From: Dyella flagellata
GTDB lineage: Bacteria; Pseudomonadota; Gammaproteobacteria; Xanthomonadales; Rhodanobacteraceae
NCBI RefSeq assembly: GCF_030160275.1
Contig: NZ_BSOA01000006.1
Span: 186,001 to 250,000, forward strand
Direction of reading: 5' to 3'
DNA length: 64,000 nt
The notes beneath the pieces are model-generated. The model did no database searches. It was not told where the DNA came from and worked only from the letters and a program-made list of their open reading frames with translations. Positions within the stretch are counted from its first letter, which is position 1, and every line of letters starts with the position of its first letter. Below, one piece after another: positions 46,119-55,391 of this stretch. Position numbers and translations under genes: made by a program.

Positions 46119-47421
46119 ACAACTGTTTGCGCCGCTCCGCCACGTCATCCGGCGTCACCGTGCCCTGCTTGTTGCCGAAGTGCCCGATCACGTAATTGCT
46201 GAGCGCTGCGATCTCAGTGTTCGAATAGGCATTGCCAAAGCCCGGCATGAACACGTTGGCACCCTCGCCGCGCAGGCTGGAACCATGCAATAGAACCTGC
46301 GTGATGTTGCTGCCATGCACATCATTCACACCGCGTGCGCCGAGCAGGGAAGCATACGGCGTCTGCTGACCCTTGCCATTCCATTGGTGGCAACTGGCGC
46401 AAGCACCCTCGAACAGCTTCAAGCCTTGCGCATCCGCCTGCGCATCTCCGGAGGAGGCGTAGTCACTGGAAGCCAGGGCCGGCGCAGGCTTCGCATCGAC
46501 GGCAATCGGATCCTTCCCAGCGAGTGCAGGCGCGCTGCGCAGGTAAGCAACCAATGCGCCGGTATCGGGCGGCTGCAGGAAACGCAGGCTGTTTTCCACC
46601 GCCTCGGCCATCGGGCCGGAGGCGGAGCCATGGCCATCGGCATGGCCGGTGGAGAAGTAGCTGGCGATATCGCCATCGCTCCAGGCACCGATGCCGTGCA
46701 CCGGATCGGAAGTGATGTTGTACGCGCGCCAGCCTTGCAGCACTTCGCCGGAAAATTCCTGGCTGTGATCCAGCGCGAAAGCGGCATTTCTGGGCGTGTG
46801 GCATTCGGCGCAATGGCCCAAGGCGGTAGCAAGGTATTTGCCGCTGTTCCATTGTGCCGATTGTGCCGCATCGGGCTGGAAGCGTTGGCTCTTGAAAAAC
46901 GCCGCGTTCCAGAAACCGATCGCCCAGCGCTGGTTGTACGGAAAGGAAAGATCGTTCAGCCGGTTGGGCTGCGAGATCTTTGGCAGGCTGAAGAGATAGG
47001 CCTTGATCGCGAGCACGTCGCTGCGGCTCAGCAGCGTATAGGAACTGTAGGGAAACGCCGGATACAGATGCTCACCACCCTTGCCGATGCCGTCATGCAA
47101 AGCACGCACGAAATCATCGTCGCTCCAACTGCCGATGCCGGTGGCTGCATCCGCCGTGATGTTGGACGAGTAGATGGTGCCGAACGGCAGGCGGAACGGC
47201 ACACCGCCGGCAAAGGCTTTGCCCGAGCCAGGCACGCTATGGCAGGCGGCGCAGTCCGCCGCCTTGGTGAGGTATTCACCACGCGCAAGCACGTTCGCCG
47301 TGGGCGGGGCACCAGCGATGGCCGGCGCAGTGCCCGTGGAACTGTCGGAGCGATTCAAATACAGATAGGCGCCGGCGCCGATCAGCACCAAGATCACCAA
47401 CACCAGGAGAAAACGTTTCAT
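46117..47421 (-). CDS. Membrane-anchored triheme cytochrome c
   Basis: 434 residues. An N-terminal membrane anchor (FLLVLVILVLIGAGAYLYL) is followed by three heme c sites: CAACH (57-61), CAECH (near 205) and CASCH (near 340), each in a separate cytochrome domain. This is the electron-accepting subunit of membrane alcohol/aldehyde dehydrogenases and here serves the adjacent molybdenum hydroxylase, passing electrons to quinone or oxidase. It overlaps the molybdenum subunit gene by 4 nt. Confidence 0.92.
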   Translation of the reverse strand: MKRFLLVLVILVLIGAGAYLYLNRSDSSTGTAPAIAGAPPTANVLARGEYLTKAADCAACHSVPGSGKAFAGGVPFRLPFGTIYSSNITADAATGIGSWSDDDFVRALHDGIGKGGEHLYPAFPYSSYTLLSRSDVLAIKAYLFSLPKISQPNRLNDLSFPYNQRWAIGFWNAAFFKSQRFQPDAAQSAQWNSGKYLATALGHCAECHTPRNAAFALDHSQEFSGEVLQGWRAYNITSDPVHGIGAWSDGDIASYFSTGHADGHGSASGPMAEAVENSLRFLQPPDTGALVAYLRSAPALAGKDPIAVDAKPAPALASSDYASSGDAQADAQGLKLFEGACASCHQWNGKGQQTPYASLLGARGVNDVHGSNITQVLLHGSSLRGEGANVFMPGFGNAYSNTEIAALSNYVIGHFGNKQGTVTPDDVAERRKQL

Positions 47422-49688
47422 GCGATCTCCCTCCCCGCGGTCGCGGCGGCCGAAGCCACGGACTTCAGCGCCGCAGGGTTTTGCACCAGCAGATCGCGAT
47501 CCACGGGAAGTTGGTAGAGCCGCACGCCGGTAGCGGCAAAGATCGCATTGGCAAGCGCGGGGGCGGCAATTGCCGTGCCCACTTCACCCAGGCCGCCCGG
47601 TGGTTCGGCGTTGACCACACGGTGCACCTCCACCACCGGCGCCTCGTTGATGCGCAGCACGCGGTAGTCGTTGAAATTGCCCTGCTCGACCGCGCCGTGC
47701 TTGATGGTGAGCCCGCTGTACAGTGCGGCACTGAGCCCGAACAGCACGCCGCCCTGCACCTGCGCCTCGATGGAACTGGTGTTGACGGCGATACCAACGT
47801 CGATGGCCGCGACCACCTTGCGCAGGCGTACCTCGCCCTGCGGAGTGACTTCCGTTTCCACGATCACGCATACATGGCTGCCGAACGGCTCGCCCAGTGC
47901 GATGCCGCGTCCTACTCGCTGGGGCAACGGCTGGGCGCCCCAGCCGATTTTTTCCGCCGCCAGATTCAATACGCCCAGCGCACGTGCATTCTTCTGCAAC
48001 AGAGAACGGCGAAATTCGAGCGGATCCTTGTTCGCGTGATGGGCCAGTTCGTCGAGGAAACTTTCCACCACGAACAGATTGTGCGTAGGCCCCACGCCAC
48101 GCCACCAGCCGACAATGATGCCAGGCGGCATGTCATGCCGTATCCACTCCACCCGCGCCTTGGGAATGTCGTAGGGAAGCTGCACCACGCATTCCACCGC
48201 ATCGCTGTCCAGACCGTCCTTGCCCATCGCACCCGGTGCGAAACGCGCCAGCACGGAGCCGCCGCTGGTGCGATAGCCAAACCACAGCGGCCGGCCGTTG
48301 GCGTCGACCACGGCGGAGATTACGTCGTGGTACATCGGCCGCATATGGTCCTGGCGAATGTCTTCCTCGCGCGTCCACACCACTTTCAGCGGATACGGCA
48401 CCTGTTTGGCCAGGGTCACCGCCTGCTCCACCCAGTCGGTTTCCAGCCGACGCCCAAAGCCGCCGCCCAGGTACTGGTTGTGCAGCAGGATTTTTTCTTC
48501 AGGCAGGCCGGTGATCTTCGCCGCTTGCTGCGCGGCGCGCATCGGCACCTGCGTGCCGGTCCAGATCTCGCATTGATCGTGGCTGACGTGCACGGTGCAA
48601 TTCATGGGTTCCATTGTCGCGTGCGCAAGCATCGGCGACTGGTATTCCGATTGCACCAACGTGCCCTGCGGCCGCTCGCCGTCATCGCGCGCCACAATAC
48701 CTTTGCCGTTGCGTGCACTATCGGCGATAGCATCCTGCAATTGGCGCGTGGTGAGGTTGGCGTTCTCGCCCCGGTTCCACTCGATCACCAGCGCGTCCAT
48801 GCCTTTCTTCGCGGCCCAGAAGTGCTCGCCCACCACGGCGACGGCATTATCCAGGCGCAATACGTCCACCACCCCCGGCAGCTTGCGCGTGGCCTGGTCA
48901 TCGATAGAAGCAAGCTTGCCGTTGAACGTGGGGCATGCCATCACGGTGGCGACCTTCATGCCCGGCACGCGCACGTCGATGCCGAATTGCGTGGCGCCTT
49001 TCACCTTGTCCGACGCGTCCACGCGCCTGATCGGCTTGCCGATCAGCTTGAAATCCTTGGGGTCGGTAAGCACAACCTTATCCGGCATGGGCAGCCGGCC
49101 CGCCGTGTCGGCCAGTTTATTGAAGCTGGCACTGCGCCCCGATGGCGGGTGATGCACTACACCACGGTCTACCACACAGGTAGCGGGGTCCACGTGCCAC
49201 TGTACGGCCGCCGCGCTCACCAGCATGCTGCGCGCTACCGCGCCGGCTTCGCGCAGCACCGACCAGGTGGCACGCGTGCTGGTGGAGCCGCCGGTAATCT
49301 GCCCGCCCAACGCGGGAATACCGTACAGCTCGTCGCTGGGTGGCGAATGTTCAAGCTTGATCTGATCCAGGCCCACGCCGAGTTCTTCGGCCAGCAACAT
49401 GCAGCAGCCGGTATAGATGCCCTGCCCCATTTCCACGCTGGGCATCACCAGCCGTACTGGGCCTTCGCTGTCGACGCGGATGAAAGCATTGGGCGCAAAG
49501 GGCGGATTGCCGTCGGCCATCGCCGCCGCGGTGTCGCCGGGCTGCCGGCGGGCGCTCATCATCGCCGAGGCCGCGCCGGTACCGCCCAGCCACAGGAACG
49601 CGATCGCCAAACCGCTGGATTGCAGCATCCGGCGACGTTGCAGGTCGACAGCCTGTTCCGGCTCTTGCGGGAAGGATTCGTTGCTCAT
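47418..49688 (-). CDS. Molybdopterin subunit, xanthine-dehydrogenase/isoquinoline oxidoreductase type
   Basis: 756 residues from ATG 49688. It starts with a twin-arginine-like leader ([19 protein letters not shown]), then IorB/AldH features: [37 protein letters not shown] and the late [20 protein letters not shown] carrying the active-site glutamate (GEVG). Binds molybdopterin cytosine dinucleotide and hydroxylates aldehydes or N-heterocycles with the 2Fe-2S subunit. The start overlaps that gene as ATGA. Substrate unknown; periplasmic via Tat is inferred. Confidence 0.9.
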   Translation of the reverse strand: MSNESFPQEPEQAVDLQRRRMLQSSGLAIAFLWLGGTGAASAMMSARRQPGDTAAAMADGNPPFAPNAFIRVDSEGPVRLVMPSVEMGQGIYTGCCMLLAEELGVGLDQIKLEHSPPSDELYGIPALGGQITGGSTSTRATWSVLREAGAVARSMLVSAAAVQWHVDPATCVVDRGVVHHPPSGRSASFNKLADTAGRLPMPDKVVLTDPKDFKLIGKPIRRVDASDKVKGATQFGIDVRVPGMKVATVMACPTFNGKLASIDDQATRKLPGVVDVLRLDNAVAVVGEHFWAAKKGMDALVIEWNRGENANLTTRQLQDAIADSARNGKGIVARDDGERPQGTLVQSEYQSPMLAHATMEPMNCTVHVSHDQCEIWTGTQVPMRAAQQAAKITGLPEEKILLHNQYLGGGFGRRLETDWVEQAVTLAKQVPYPLKVVWTREEDIRQDHMRPMYHDVISAVVDANGRPLWFGYRTSGGSVLARFAPGAMGKDGLDSDAVECVVQLPYDIPKARVEWIRHDMPPGIIVGWWRGVGPTHNLFVVESFLDELAHHANKDPLEFRRSLLQKNARALGVLNLAAEKIGWGAQPLPQRVGRGIALGEPFGSHVCVIVETEVTPQGEVRLRKVVAAIDVGIAVNTSSIEAQVQGGVLFGLSAALYSGLTIKHGAVEQGNFNDYRVLRINEAPVVEVHRVVNAEPPGGLGEVGTAIAAPALANAIFAATGVRLYQLPVDRDLLVQNPAALKSVASAAATAGREIA

Positions 49689-50188
49689 GACGCTGCTCCC
49701 TCCGGCGTGCTGTCGATCGTCTGCAGGACCTCGGCCTTGCCGGTAGCAGCCTGCTTGATGGCCGCACGAATGCGCACATAGGTGGCGCAGCGGCAGAGGT
49801 TGCCGGCCATCGCCGTGTCGATGTCCTGATCGGTGGGATTGGGGGTATGCGCCAGTAGCGCCGCCGCCGTCATGATCTGGCCGGACTGGCAATAACCGCA
49901 TTGCACCACGTCCACCTCCAGCCATGCCTGCTGGATCTTCTGCCCGCTGGGCGTATTGCCCACCGCCTCGATGGTGGTGATGGCGCGGCTGCCGATCGCC
50001 CCTACCGGAAGCACGCAGGAGCGCACCGCCTGGCCGTCCAGATGCACGGTGCAGGCACCGCATTGCGCCATGCCGCAGCCGAACTTCGTGCCGGTCAGGC
50101 CGATGACGTCGCGCAGCACCCACAGCAACGGCATGTCATCGGGTACATCGACCGGGTACGACTGGCCGTTGACGGACAAGGACAGCAT
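49685..50188 (-). CDS. 2Fe-2S subunit of the molybdenum hydroxylase
   Basis: 167 residues with two 2Fe-2S clusters: plant-ferredoxin type (CGMAQCGAC then SCVLPV) and the all-helical [10 protein letters not shown]...[12 protein letters not shown]. IorA/small-subunit family; passes electrons from the molybdenum site. First gene of a three-gene operon (2Fe-2S, Mo subunit, cytochrome c). No signal of its own, so probably exported by piggy-back with the Tat subunit. Confidence 0.93.
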   Translation of the reverse strand: MLSLSVNGQSYPVDVPDDMPLLWVLRDVIGLTGTKFGCGMAQCGACTVHLDGQAVRSCVLPVGAIGSRAITTIEAVGNTPSGQKIQQAWLEVDVVQCGYCQSGQIMTAAALLAHTPNPTDQDIDTAMAGNLCRCATYVRIRAAIKQAATGKAEVLQTIDSTPEGAAS

Positions 50189-50407
50189 GCAAGCCTCCGT
50201 ACTGCGTCAGGAGCCGCGTGGTGCCTGAATCGCCGGCGCTTGCCTAAAACTCGCGCGCTTTCAGTCACGCAACTGGGAACCACCCATTCAACACAGCCGA
50301 CGTGATAATGGCGTGCCGGCACCCAAACCACGGGATGGCATCGAACGGCAAAGCCGTGACACCATCAGCGCCATCGATTCTGCGCCTTTTGTCCATCCAC
50401 AGCAAAG

Positions 50408-51499
50408 ATGAATTCGGCCCACGAGCTATCCACCCTGATTGCAGCGTTACGCGATCTGCACACCCAGGCCGCACCGAAAGCCGCGCTTGCCACGCTCACT
50501 CGCACACGTGGCTCCACCTTTCGCCGCCCCGGCACCCGCATGCTGGTATTGGGCGATGGCCAGGTGGTATGCGAGCTGTCCGGTGGCTGCCCGCAACGCG
50601 ACATCGTGGCACGCGCGATGGAGGTCATGGACAGCGGCGAGCCACGGCTGGTCGGTTACAACGCGGAATCGGGCCTGGATGTATTGATCGAGATGGGCTG
50701 CGGCGGCGAACTGGAAGTGCTGGTCGAGCCGCTGCTGGCGATCCGCGATACGGATTTCATCGACACGCTCTCGCGCTGTCTCGACGAACGGCGCACGCTG
50801 CATATGGCTACGTTGTTCGCGTTGGACCGCAATACGGTCATGCCACGAAGGCTGGTATGGAATGGAAATGGGGTTGCGTACGACGCCATCGGTGATGCGT
50901 CGACCGTGCAGGCCATCATGTCGCATGCGTCCAGATCGCCTACAAGGCGCGCGACCACGCTTAGCATTCCATCGATAGGCGGCATGGCCGACGTATTGAT
51001 GGAGGCCATTGCACCGCCTCACGCCCTGGTGGTGATCGGCAGCAGTGCCGCGGCGCGCGCCTTGCTGCCGCTGGCAAGCGCGCTGGGATGGCGCACCACG
51101 CTGGTCGACCACGATCCCGCCCGCCTCCGCGCCGGCGATCTTCCCGCAAGCTTGCATACCGCATGCGCTACACCTCAGCAGCTCAAGGATGCGATCACAC
51201 TCGATGCCCACAGTTCGGTAGTAGTGATGACGCACAATCTCGAACAGGACATCGCCTACCTCGCCGCCTTGCGCAACGCGCCGGTGGCGTACATTGGCGC
51301 GCTTGGTTCACGCGAACGCGTTGCGCGCATGCGCAACAGTCCGGCGCTCGGCGGATTGCACGTGCATGCGCCGGCCGGCCTGGACATCGGCTCGGAAACG
51401 CCGGAGGAAATCGCGCTGGCGATCGCCGCGGAAATCATGGCGGTGGTCAACGGCCGCGGCGGCGGGCATCTGCGCGACAACGATGGCGCCATCCATTAG
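50408..51499 (+). CDS. xdhC: XdhC-family molybdenum cofactor insertion protein
   Basis: 363 residues with the XdhC/CoxI domain: LATLTRTRGSTFRRPGTRML, ELSGGCPQRDIVARA (usually ...GGCVE), then a Rossmann domain (HALVVIGSSAAARALLPLA; VVVMTHNLEQDIAYLAAL; YIGALGSRERVARM). XdhC proteins bind sulfurated Moco and hand it to xanthine-dehydrogenase-type enzymes. Divergent from the oxidoreductase operon across 219 nt; the next gene is a MocA-like transferase. Confidence 0.9.
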   Translation: MNSAHELSTLIAALRDLHTQAAPKAALATLTRTRGSTFRRPGTRMLVLGDGQVVCELSGGCPQRDIVARAMEVMDSGEPRLVGYNAESGLDVLIEMGCGGELEVLVEPLLAIRDTDFIDTLSRCLDERRTLHMATLFALDRNTVMPRRLVWNGNGVAYDAIGDASTVQAIMSHASRSPTRRATTLSIPSIGGMADVLMEAIAPPHALVVIGSSAAARALLPLASALGWRTTLVDHDPARLRAGDLPASLHTACATPQQLKDAITLDAHSSVVVMTHNLEQDIAYLAALRNAPVAYIGALGSRERVARMRNSPALGGLHVHAPAGLDIGSETPEEIALAIAAEIMAVVNGRGGGHLRDNDGAIH

Positions 51500-51515
51500 C
51501 TGCAACGGTGAATCC

Positions 51516-52133
51516 ATGCACGCAGATACCCCCGTTATCCTGTTGCTTGCCGCTGGCGAGGGCAGCCGCTTCGGCGGCGCCAAGCAGCTGGCGCCGATTG
51601 CCGGCGAGCCGATGGTGCGGCGCGTGGCGCGCATGTTGCTGGAGACGGACATGCCGCTGGGCGTAGTCACCGGCGCCTACGCCGACGAGGTCGAAGCGGT
51701 GCTCGACGATCTGCCGCTCACCCTGATCCGTTGCGAAGACTGGCGACTGGGCATGGGCCATTCGCTGGCCGCGGGCGTGCACGCCTTGATGCATGCGTTT
51801 GCGCAGGCTACGGCCGTGCTCGTCTGCCTGGCCGATCAGCCTATGCGGGATAGCGAATCGGTGCGCGCCATGCTTCGGCGTCATCAGCAGGCGCCGGACC
51901 GCGTTCTTGCCACCAGCCTGCACGGCACACTAGGGCCGCCAGCGCTGTTTCCTCGCGACTGCTTCAAGACTTTGGCCAGCCTGTCCGGCCAGCACGGCGC
52001 GCGCGCGATACTGCAGCAGGAAGCGCAGCGCATGGAGCTATTCGAGTCGGAAGGCCTTGGGGACGTCGATACGGCCGAAGACCTGCGGCGCTTGCAAGCA
52101 TTGCTGGACAATACGCCCCATCCAACGCCATAG
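51516..52133 (+). CDS. MobA/MocA-like molybdenum cofactor nucleotidyltransferase
   Basis: 205 residues: nucleotide-binding signature LLLAAGEGSRFGGAKQLAPI, CLADQPMRDSESV, then GTLGPPALFPRDCF and DVDTAEDLRRL. This matches MocA (CTP:molybdopterin cytidylyltransferase), which makes the MCD form needed by this enzyme class. It starts 16 nt after xdhC. The frame stays open upstream inside xdhC, but those codons are not used. Confidence 0.88.
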   Translation: MHADTPVILLLAAGEGSRFGGAKQLAPIAGEPMVRRVARMLLETDMPLGVVTGAYADEVEAVLDDLPLTLIRCEDWRLGMGHSLAAGVHALMHAFAQATAVLVCLADQPMRDSESVRAMLRRHQQAPDRVLATSLHGTLGPPALFPRDCFKTLASLSGQHGARAILQQEAQRMELFESEGLGDVDTAEDLRRLQALLDNTPHPTP

Positions 52134-52199
52134 ACGCCTTTCCGCATCGGATGCCGGATTTGCAGGGAAAACAACTGGCCTTTTAGCCATAAATGCGTA

Positions 52200-52245
52200 A
52201 AGTCGGCCCCAGGATTCGAACCTGCGCGGCTGCTTGCTGCCTTGC
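52200..52245 (-). other. tRNA 3'-half-like fragment
   Basis: On the minus strand a T-arm (CAGGTTCGAATCCTG) is followed by GGGCCGAC, which looks like the 3' half of an acceptor stem. No matching 5' acceptor strand (GTCGGCC) or anticodon arm was found in the next 100 nt. Most likely a tRNA fragment such as an old attachment-site scar, or chance. Confidence 0.4.
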
Positions 52246-52336
52246 AGCACATCAGCGCACGGCAAGGGTAACGAAGCCTGGTTAACCGCCGGGTTGGGTA
52301 CGCACTCCGTCAATTCCATTGCGGGAGGTTGCGGTC

Positions 52337-53776
52337 ATGAGCTACGCCATGAAACGACATGCCCTGTTTCTAAGCCTTGCCGCGCTGAACCTGGCCGTTG
52401 CCGCTCCCGCCTTCGCGCAAAAGAACGACCAGCGCGATGCCCAGATCAAGGCGCTGAAAGCCCTGGTGGAAAAGCAGCAGCAGCAACTCGATCAGCAGCA
52501 GCAAGATCTGAAGCAGATGCATGACGCGCTGACCCAATTGCAGAACCAGCAGACGCAGCAGCAAACGCAGATCCAGCAGACCCAACAGGTCCAGGCGCAG
52601 CAGGCAAAAACCATGGCGGCGGTGCCCGCCAAACCGATCTTCAGCAGCGCGCCGGGCGTTTCGGTGGCCTTGCATGGTTTCATCGACGCGACCGCGTTTT
52701 CTCAGAGCAGGAACTTCACTTTCGGTAACGGCCAGAACGCCGAATACCCGATACCGGGCGCGCCCGGCAGGCTTAGCGGCGTGGATGTCCGCAATACGCG
52801 TTTCTGGCTGGACTTCAGCGGCGCGAAAGTGGCCGGCGACTGGACCGGCGGAGGACGCCTTGAATTGGATTTTTTCGGCGGCAACAACGGCACCGGCCCC
52901 TACTCACAGCAACAGCCCCTGCCCCGCCTGCGCCAAGCCTACATGACACTGACCAATCCGCTGACCGGCAGCAACTTCCAGATCGGCCAGATGTGGGATC
53001 TGATGTTTCCGCTGGATGACCTGCCCACTTCGCTCAGCCACATCGCCTTTCCGCTGGGCTACGGCACCGGCATCATCGGCTGGCGCTTGCCGGGCATCAT
53101 CTTCTCGCAGGATCTCAACCATGGCTCCACGGGCCCGCTGTGGCGCCTGGATGTCGGCGCCTTCGAGGGCACCTGGAGCGGTCCGGGCAACCCGGTGAAC
53201 TACATCAGTGCGGCCAATGCCGGCTTTCGACCCCAGCTAGAGGCAAAACTGCACCTGGAGCAGCCCAAAGACTGGCTGCTGTTCGCCGCCGCGCACTGGA
53301 GCCAGATCAACCTGGCCGGCGTGGGCAACAGCGCGCCAACACCGATCAAACGCGAGTTCTCCAGCACCGCGTTCGAACTGGGCGGCCAATGGACACCCGA
53401 CCCATGGGTATTCAGGAGCGTGGTCTATACCGGCCGCGGCATCGGACAGATCTTTGGCGATCTTTCGCAATTTGGCGACATCAAGGACACCGGCGGCTAC
53501 GTGATGGGCGGCTACAAGTTCAACCCGAACTGGAGCAGCAATCTGTTCTATGCCCTGAGCAAGCCCAACGCCAACGAGGTGGTCCGCTGGCTGGGTAATG
53601 GCGCTACCGGCCTGCTGAAAAATCGTCAGGCGGCGGCGAACCTGATCTACAGCGTGGGCGATTACTCGTTCGCCCTGGAATGGATCCACTCCATGCTCGA
53701 CTCCACCACCAACGGCAAGACGCGCACGCGCACCAGCGGCAATCAGGTGAACGTGAGCGCGTATTACAAGTTCTGA
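52337..53776 (+). CDS. Putative outer-membrane porin with coiled-coil N-terminus
   Basis: 479 residues from ATG 52337 (GGGAGG 8 nt upstream). Signal peptide (LSLAALNLAVAAPAFA), a Gln-rich coiled coil of about 60 residues (periplasmic trimer-type stalk), then a beta-barrel: LHGFIDATAFSQ, RNTRFWLDFSGAKVAGDW, ending in YYKF with the terminal Phe for BAM recognition. No specific solute can be assigned (DcaP/OprP-like look). Confidence 0.8.
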   Translation: MSYAMKRHALFLSLAALNLAVAAPAFAQKNDQRDAQIKALKALVEKQQQQLDQQQQDLKQMHDALTQLQNQQTQQQTQIQQTQQVQAQQAKTMAAVPAKPIFSSAPGVSVALHGFIDATAFSQSRNFTFGNGQNAEYPIPGAPGRLSGVDVRNTRFWLDFSGAKVAGDWTGGGRLELDFFGGNNGTGPYSQQQPLPRLRQAYMTLTNPLTGSNFQIGQMWDLMFPLDDLPTSLSHIAFPLGYGTGIIGWRLPGIIFSQDLNHGSTGPLWRLDVGAFEGTWSGPGNPVNYISAANAGFRPQLEAKLHLEQPKDWLLFAAAHWSQINLAGVGNSAPTPIKREFSSTAFELGGQWTPDPWVFRSVVYTGRGIGQIFGDLSQFGDIKDTGGYVMGGYKFNPNWSSNLFYALSKPNANEVVRWLGNGATGLLKNRQAAANLIYSVGDYSFALEWIHSMLDSTTNGKTRTRTSGNQVNVSAYYKF

Positions 53777-53804
53777 GGCGATCGACGCCTTCGGCCGAGA
53801 AATC

Positions 53805-53839
53805 CAGCTCCCTCCCCTGCCTGGCAGGGGAGGGAGCTG
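53805..53839. terminator. Strong bidirectional hairpin
   Basis: CAGCTCCCTCCCCTGC (53805-53820) is complementary to 53824-53839 over 16 bp. It sits between the convergent porin and NodT genes. Confidence 0.7.
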
Positions 53840-53851
53840 ATCGCGCAAGCG

Positions 53852-55384
53852 TCAACGCGTCACTGTAGCCGCATAACCACCACCCAGCGCATCGATCAAG
53901 CGGATCGAAAGATCCGCCTGCTGGCTCTGCAACAGCGCCAGCCGCTGATCGGCAAGCAACAGCTGCTGGCGGCTCGCCAGTGGTGTCAGCGGCCCGCTGA
54001 CGCCGCCCTTGTACGCCGACAAGGCATCGCGCCAGCTTTTCTCGGCATCCTGTTTCGCACGCTGCTCCAGCGCGATCTGCATGCGCACCGAAGCCAGGGC
54101 GGAAACCAGATCCGACACTTCATTCACCGCGCCGATCAGCAGGCCGTTGTAGTGCGCCACTGCCTGGTCGTAACGCGCGTCGGCACCGGCAAGATTGGCG
54201 CGCAGCCGGCCGCCGTCGAAGATCGGCAGACTCAAGGCCGGTCCCACCGAATAGGTCCGCGCCGGTAGCTGGAACACATTGCTGCTGCCGCCGACGGCGA
54301 CGAAACCAGCCATGGCGCTAAGGCTGATGTTGGGCAGGAATTGTGTCTTGGCCGCCTTGATGTCCTTGGACGCTGCCTCGACCTGCCAGCGTGCTGCAAC
54401 CAGGTCGGCGCGACGACCGAGCAGGTCCACTTGCAATTGATCCGGCAATGCAACGAGGCCGGGATCGAGCAGATGCGGCCGCGCGATGCTTAAGCCACGA
54501 TCCGGCCCCTGCCCGAGCAGGACCGAAAGGCTGCTGCGCGCGGCATCGATGCCGCGATCAGCTTGCGCTTTCTGCTGTTCGGCGCTGGCCGCCTGGGAAT
54601 CGGCAAAGGCTTCCTGCTGCGACGTGCCCAGCCCCCCCGCCACCAATCGGCGCGTCAGCGCCAGTGTCTGCGAGGCACGCTGCAGCTCGCCGTCCGCAAC
54701 ATCCCTTTGCGCAAACGCGTACCCCAATTGCACGTAGGCGCGGGCGACATTCACCGATAGCTGGATGCGTGCCGCATACGCTTCGATTTCCACCGCGCGG
54801 CTGCGTCCGAGCGCGGCTTCCCACGCATCGCGCTTGCCGCCCCATAGATCCAGGTCCCACGAGAAATTCGCCGTAACCGACTTGCCCCAGGCAAAATGAC
54901 CCAGCACGTACGGAGGATAGATCGGATCTTTCAATGACAAGCGGGTGCCCTGGGCGCCGGCTTCCAGATCCGCTGCTGGCAGGCGCGCCGCGTCGGCGCT
55001 GTCAGCCACCGCCTGGGCCTGCCGTGCGCGCGCCTCGGCTTCATCGAGGCTGGGATTGTGCTTGAGCGCCTCATCGATCAGCGTGCTCAACTGCGGATCG
55101 CCGAAGCTCACCCACCAATCCTGCGATGGCCAAGCCGTGGCGCTCAGTGGCACGCCGGCCAGGCTTCGCGCGCTTTTCAGGCTACGCGCATCGACTGTCT
55201 TGCCGGTGGGATGCAAGCCGCCCGGCGTGGCGCAACCTGCAAGCGCTATACACAGCGCCAACGTCGCCAAGGTCGGCCAGCTCGTAGGCTGGGATGATAA
55301 TCCCAGCTTTCCATGCCGCATTGCGATGCTGGGATTGCCATCCCAGCCTACGCGATTGGAACAGATCAGAGCGTTTTTGGACAT
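53852..55384 (-). CDS. NodT-family outer-membrane efflux lipoprotein
   Basis: The outer-membrane factor (TolC/OprM-like) of a tripartite efflux pump, 510 residues from ATG 55384. A lipobox LCIALAGC precedes the mature N-terminus, then paired OEP domains (DPQLSTLIDEALKHNPSLDE; FSWDLDLWGGKRDAWEAALG; SVGPALSLPIFDGGRLRANL). The 5' end is unusual: a REP pair (55283-55354) is in frame between the start and the lipobox, so part of the n-region (VGWDGNPSIAM, GKLGLSSQPTS) is repeat-encoded. A second possible start is ATG 55321 inside the repeat. It begins 7 nt after hlyD. Confidence 0.88.
   Translation of the reverse strand: MSKNALICSNRVGWDGNPSIAMRHGKLGLSSQPTSWPTLATLALCIALAGCATPGGLHPTGKTVDARSLKSARSLAGVPLSATAWPSQDWWVSFGDPQLSTLIDEALKHNPSLDEAEARARQAQAVADSADAARLPAADLEAGAQGTRLSLKDPIYPPYVLGHFAWGKSVTANFSWDLDLWGGKRDAWEAALGRSRAVEIEAYAARIQLSVNVARAYVQLGYAFAQRDVADGELQRASQTLALTRRLVAGGLGTSQQEAFADSQAASAEQQKAQADRGIDAARSSLSVLLGQGPDRGLSIARPHLLDPGLVALPDQLQVDLLGRRADLVAARWQVEAASKDIKAAKTQFLPNISLSAMAGFVAVGGSSNVFQLPARTYSVGPALSLPIFDGGRLRANLAGADARYDQAVAHYNGLLIGAVNEVSDLVSALASVRMQIALEQRAKQDAEKSWRDALSAYKGGVSGPLTPLASRQQLLLADQRLALLQSQQADLSIRLIDALGGGYAATVTR
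55283..55354. repeat. REP pair (BIME) inside the NodT leader, reverse orientation
   Basis: GTAGGCTGGGATGATAATCC and GGGATTGCCATCCCAGCCTAC around TTTCCATGCCGCATTGCGAT. No stop codon in the efflux gene's frame; it lies just before the signal-peptide core. Confidence 0.93.
55358..55378. repeat. Short dispersed repeat, diverged copy 3
   Basis: GGAACAGATCAGAGCGTTTT: shares GGAA-AGATCAGAGC with copies at 18179 and 36451. It encodes residues 2-9 of the NodT protein if ATG 55384 is used. Confidence 0.45.
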
Positions 55385-55391
55385 GGCCGTA

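Noticed and set aside
47481-49781. 766-codon plus-strand open frame opposite the molybdenum subunit
   Set aside because: His/Arg-rich shadow translation without recognisable domains; the minus strand is a clear IorB-type gene.
52450-52610. CAG/CAA-rich repeat tract in the porin gene
   Set aside because: Codes for a Gln-rich coiled coil; low complexity within a normal gene, not a separate element.
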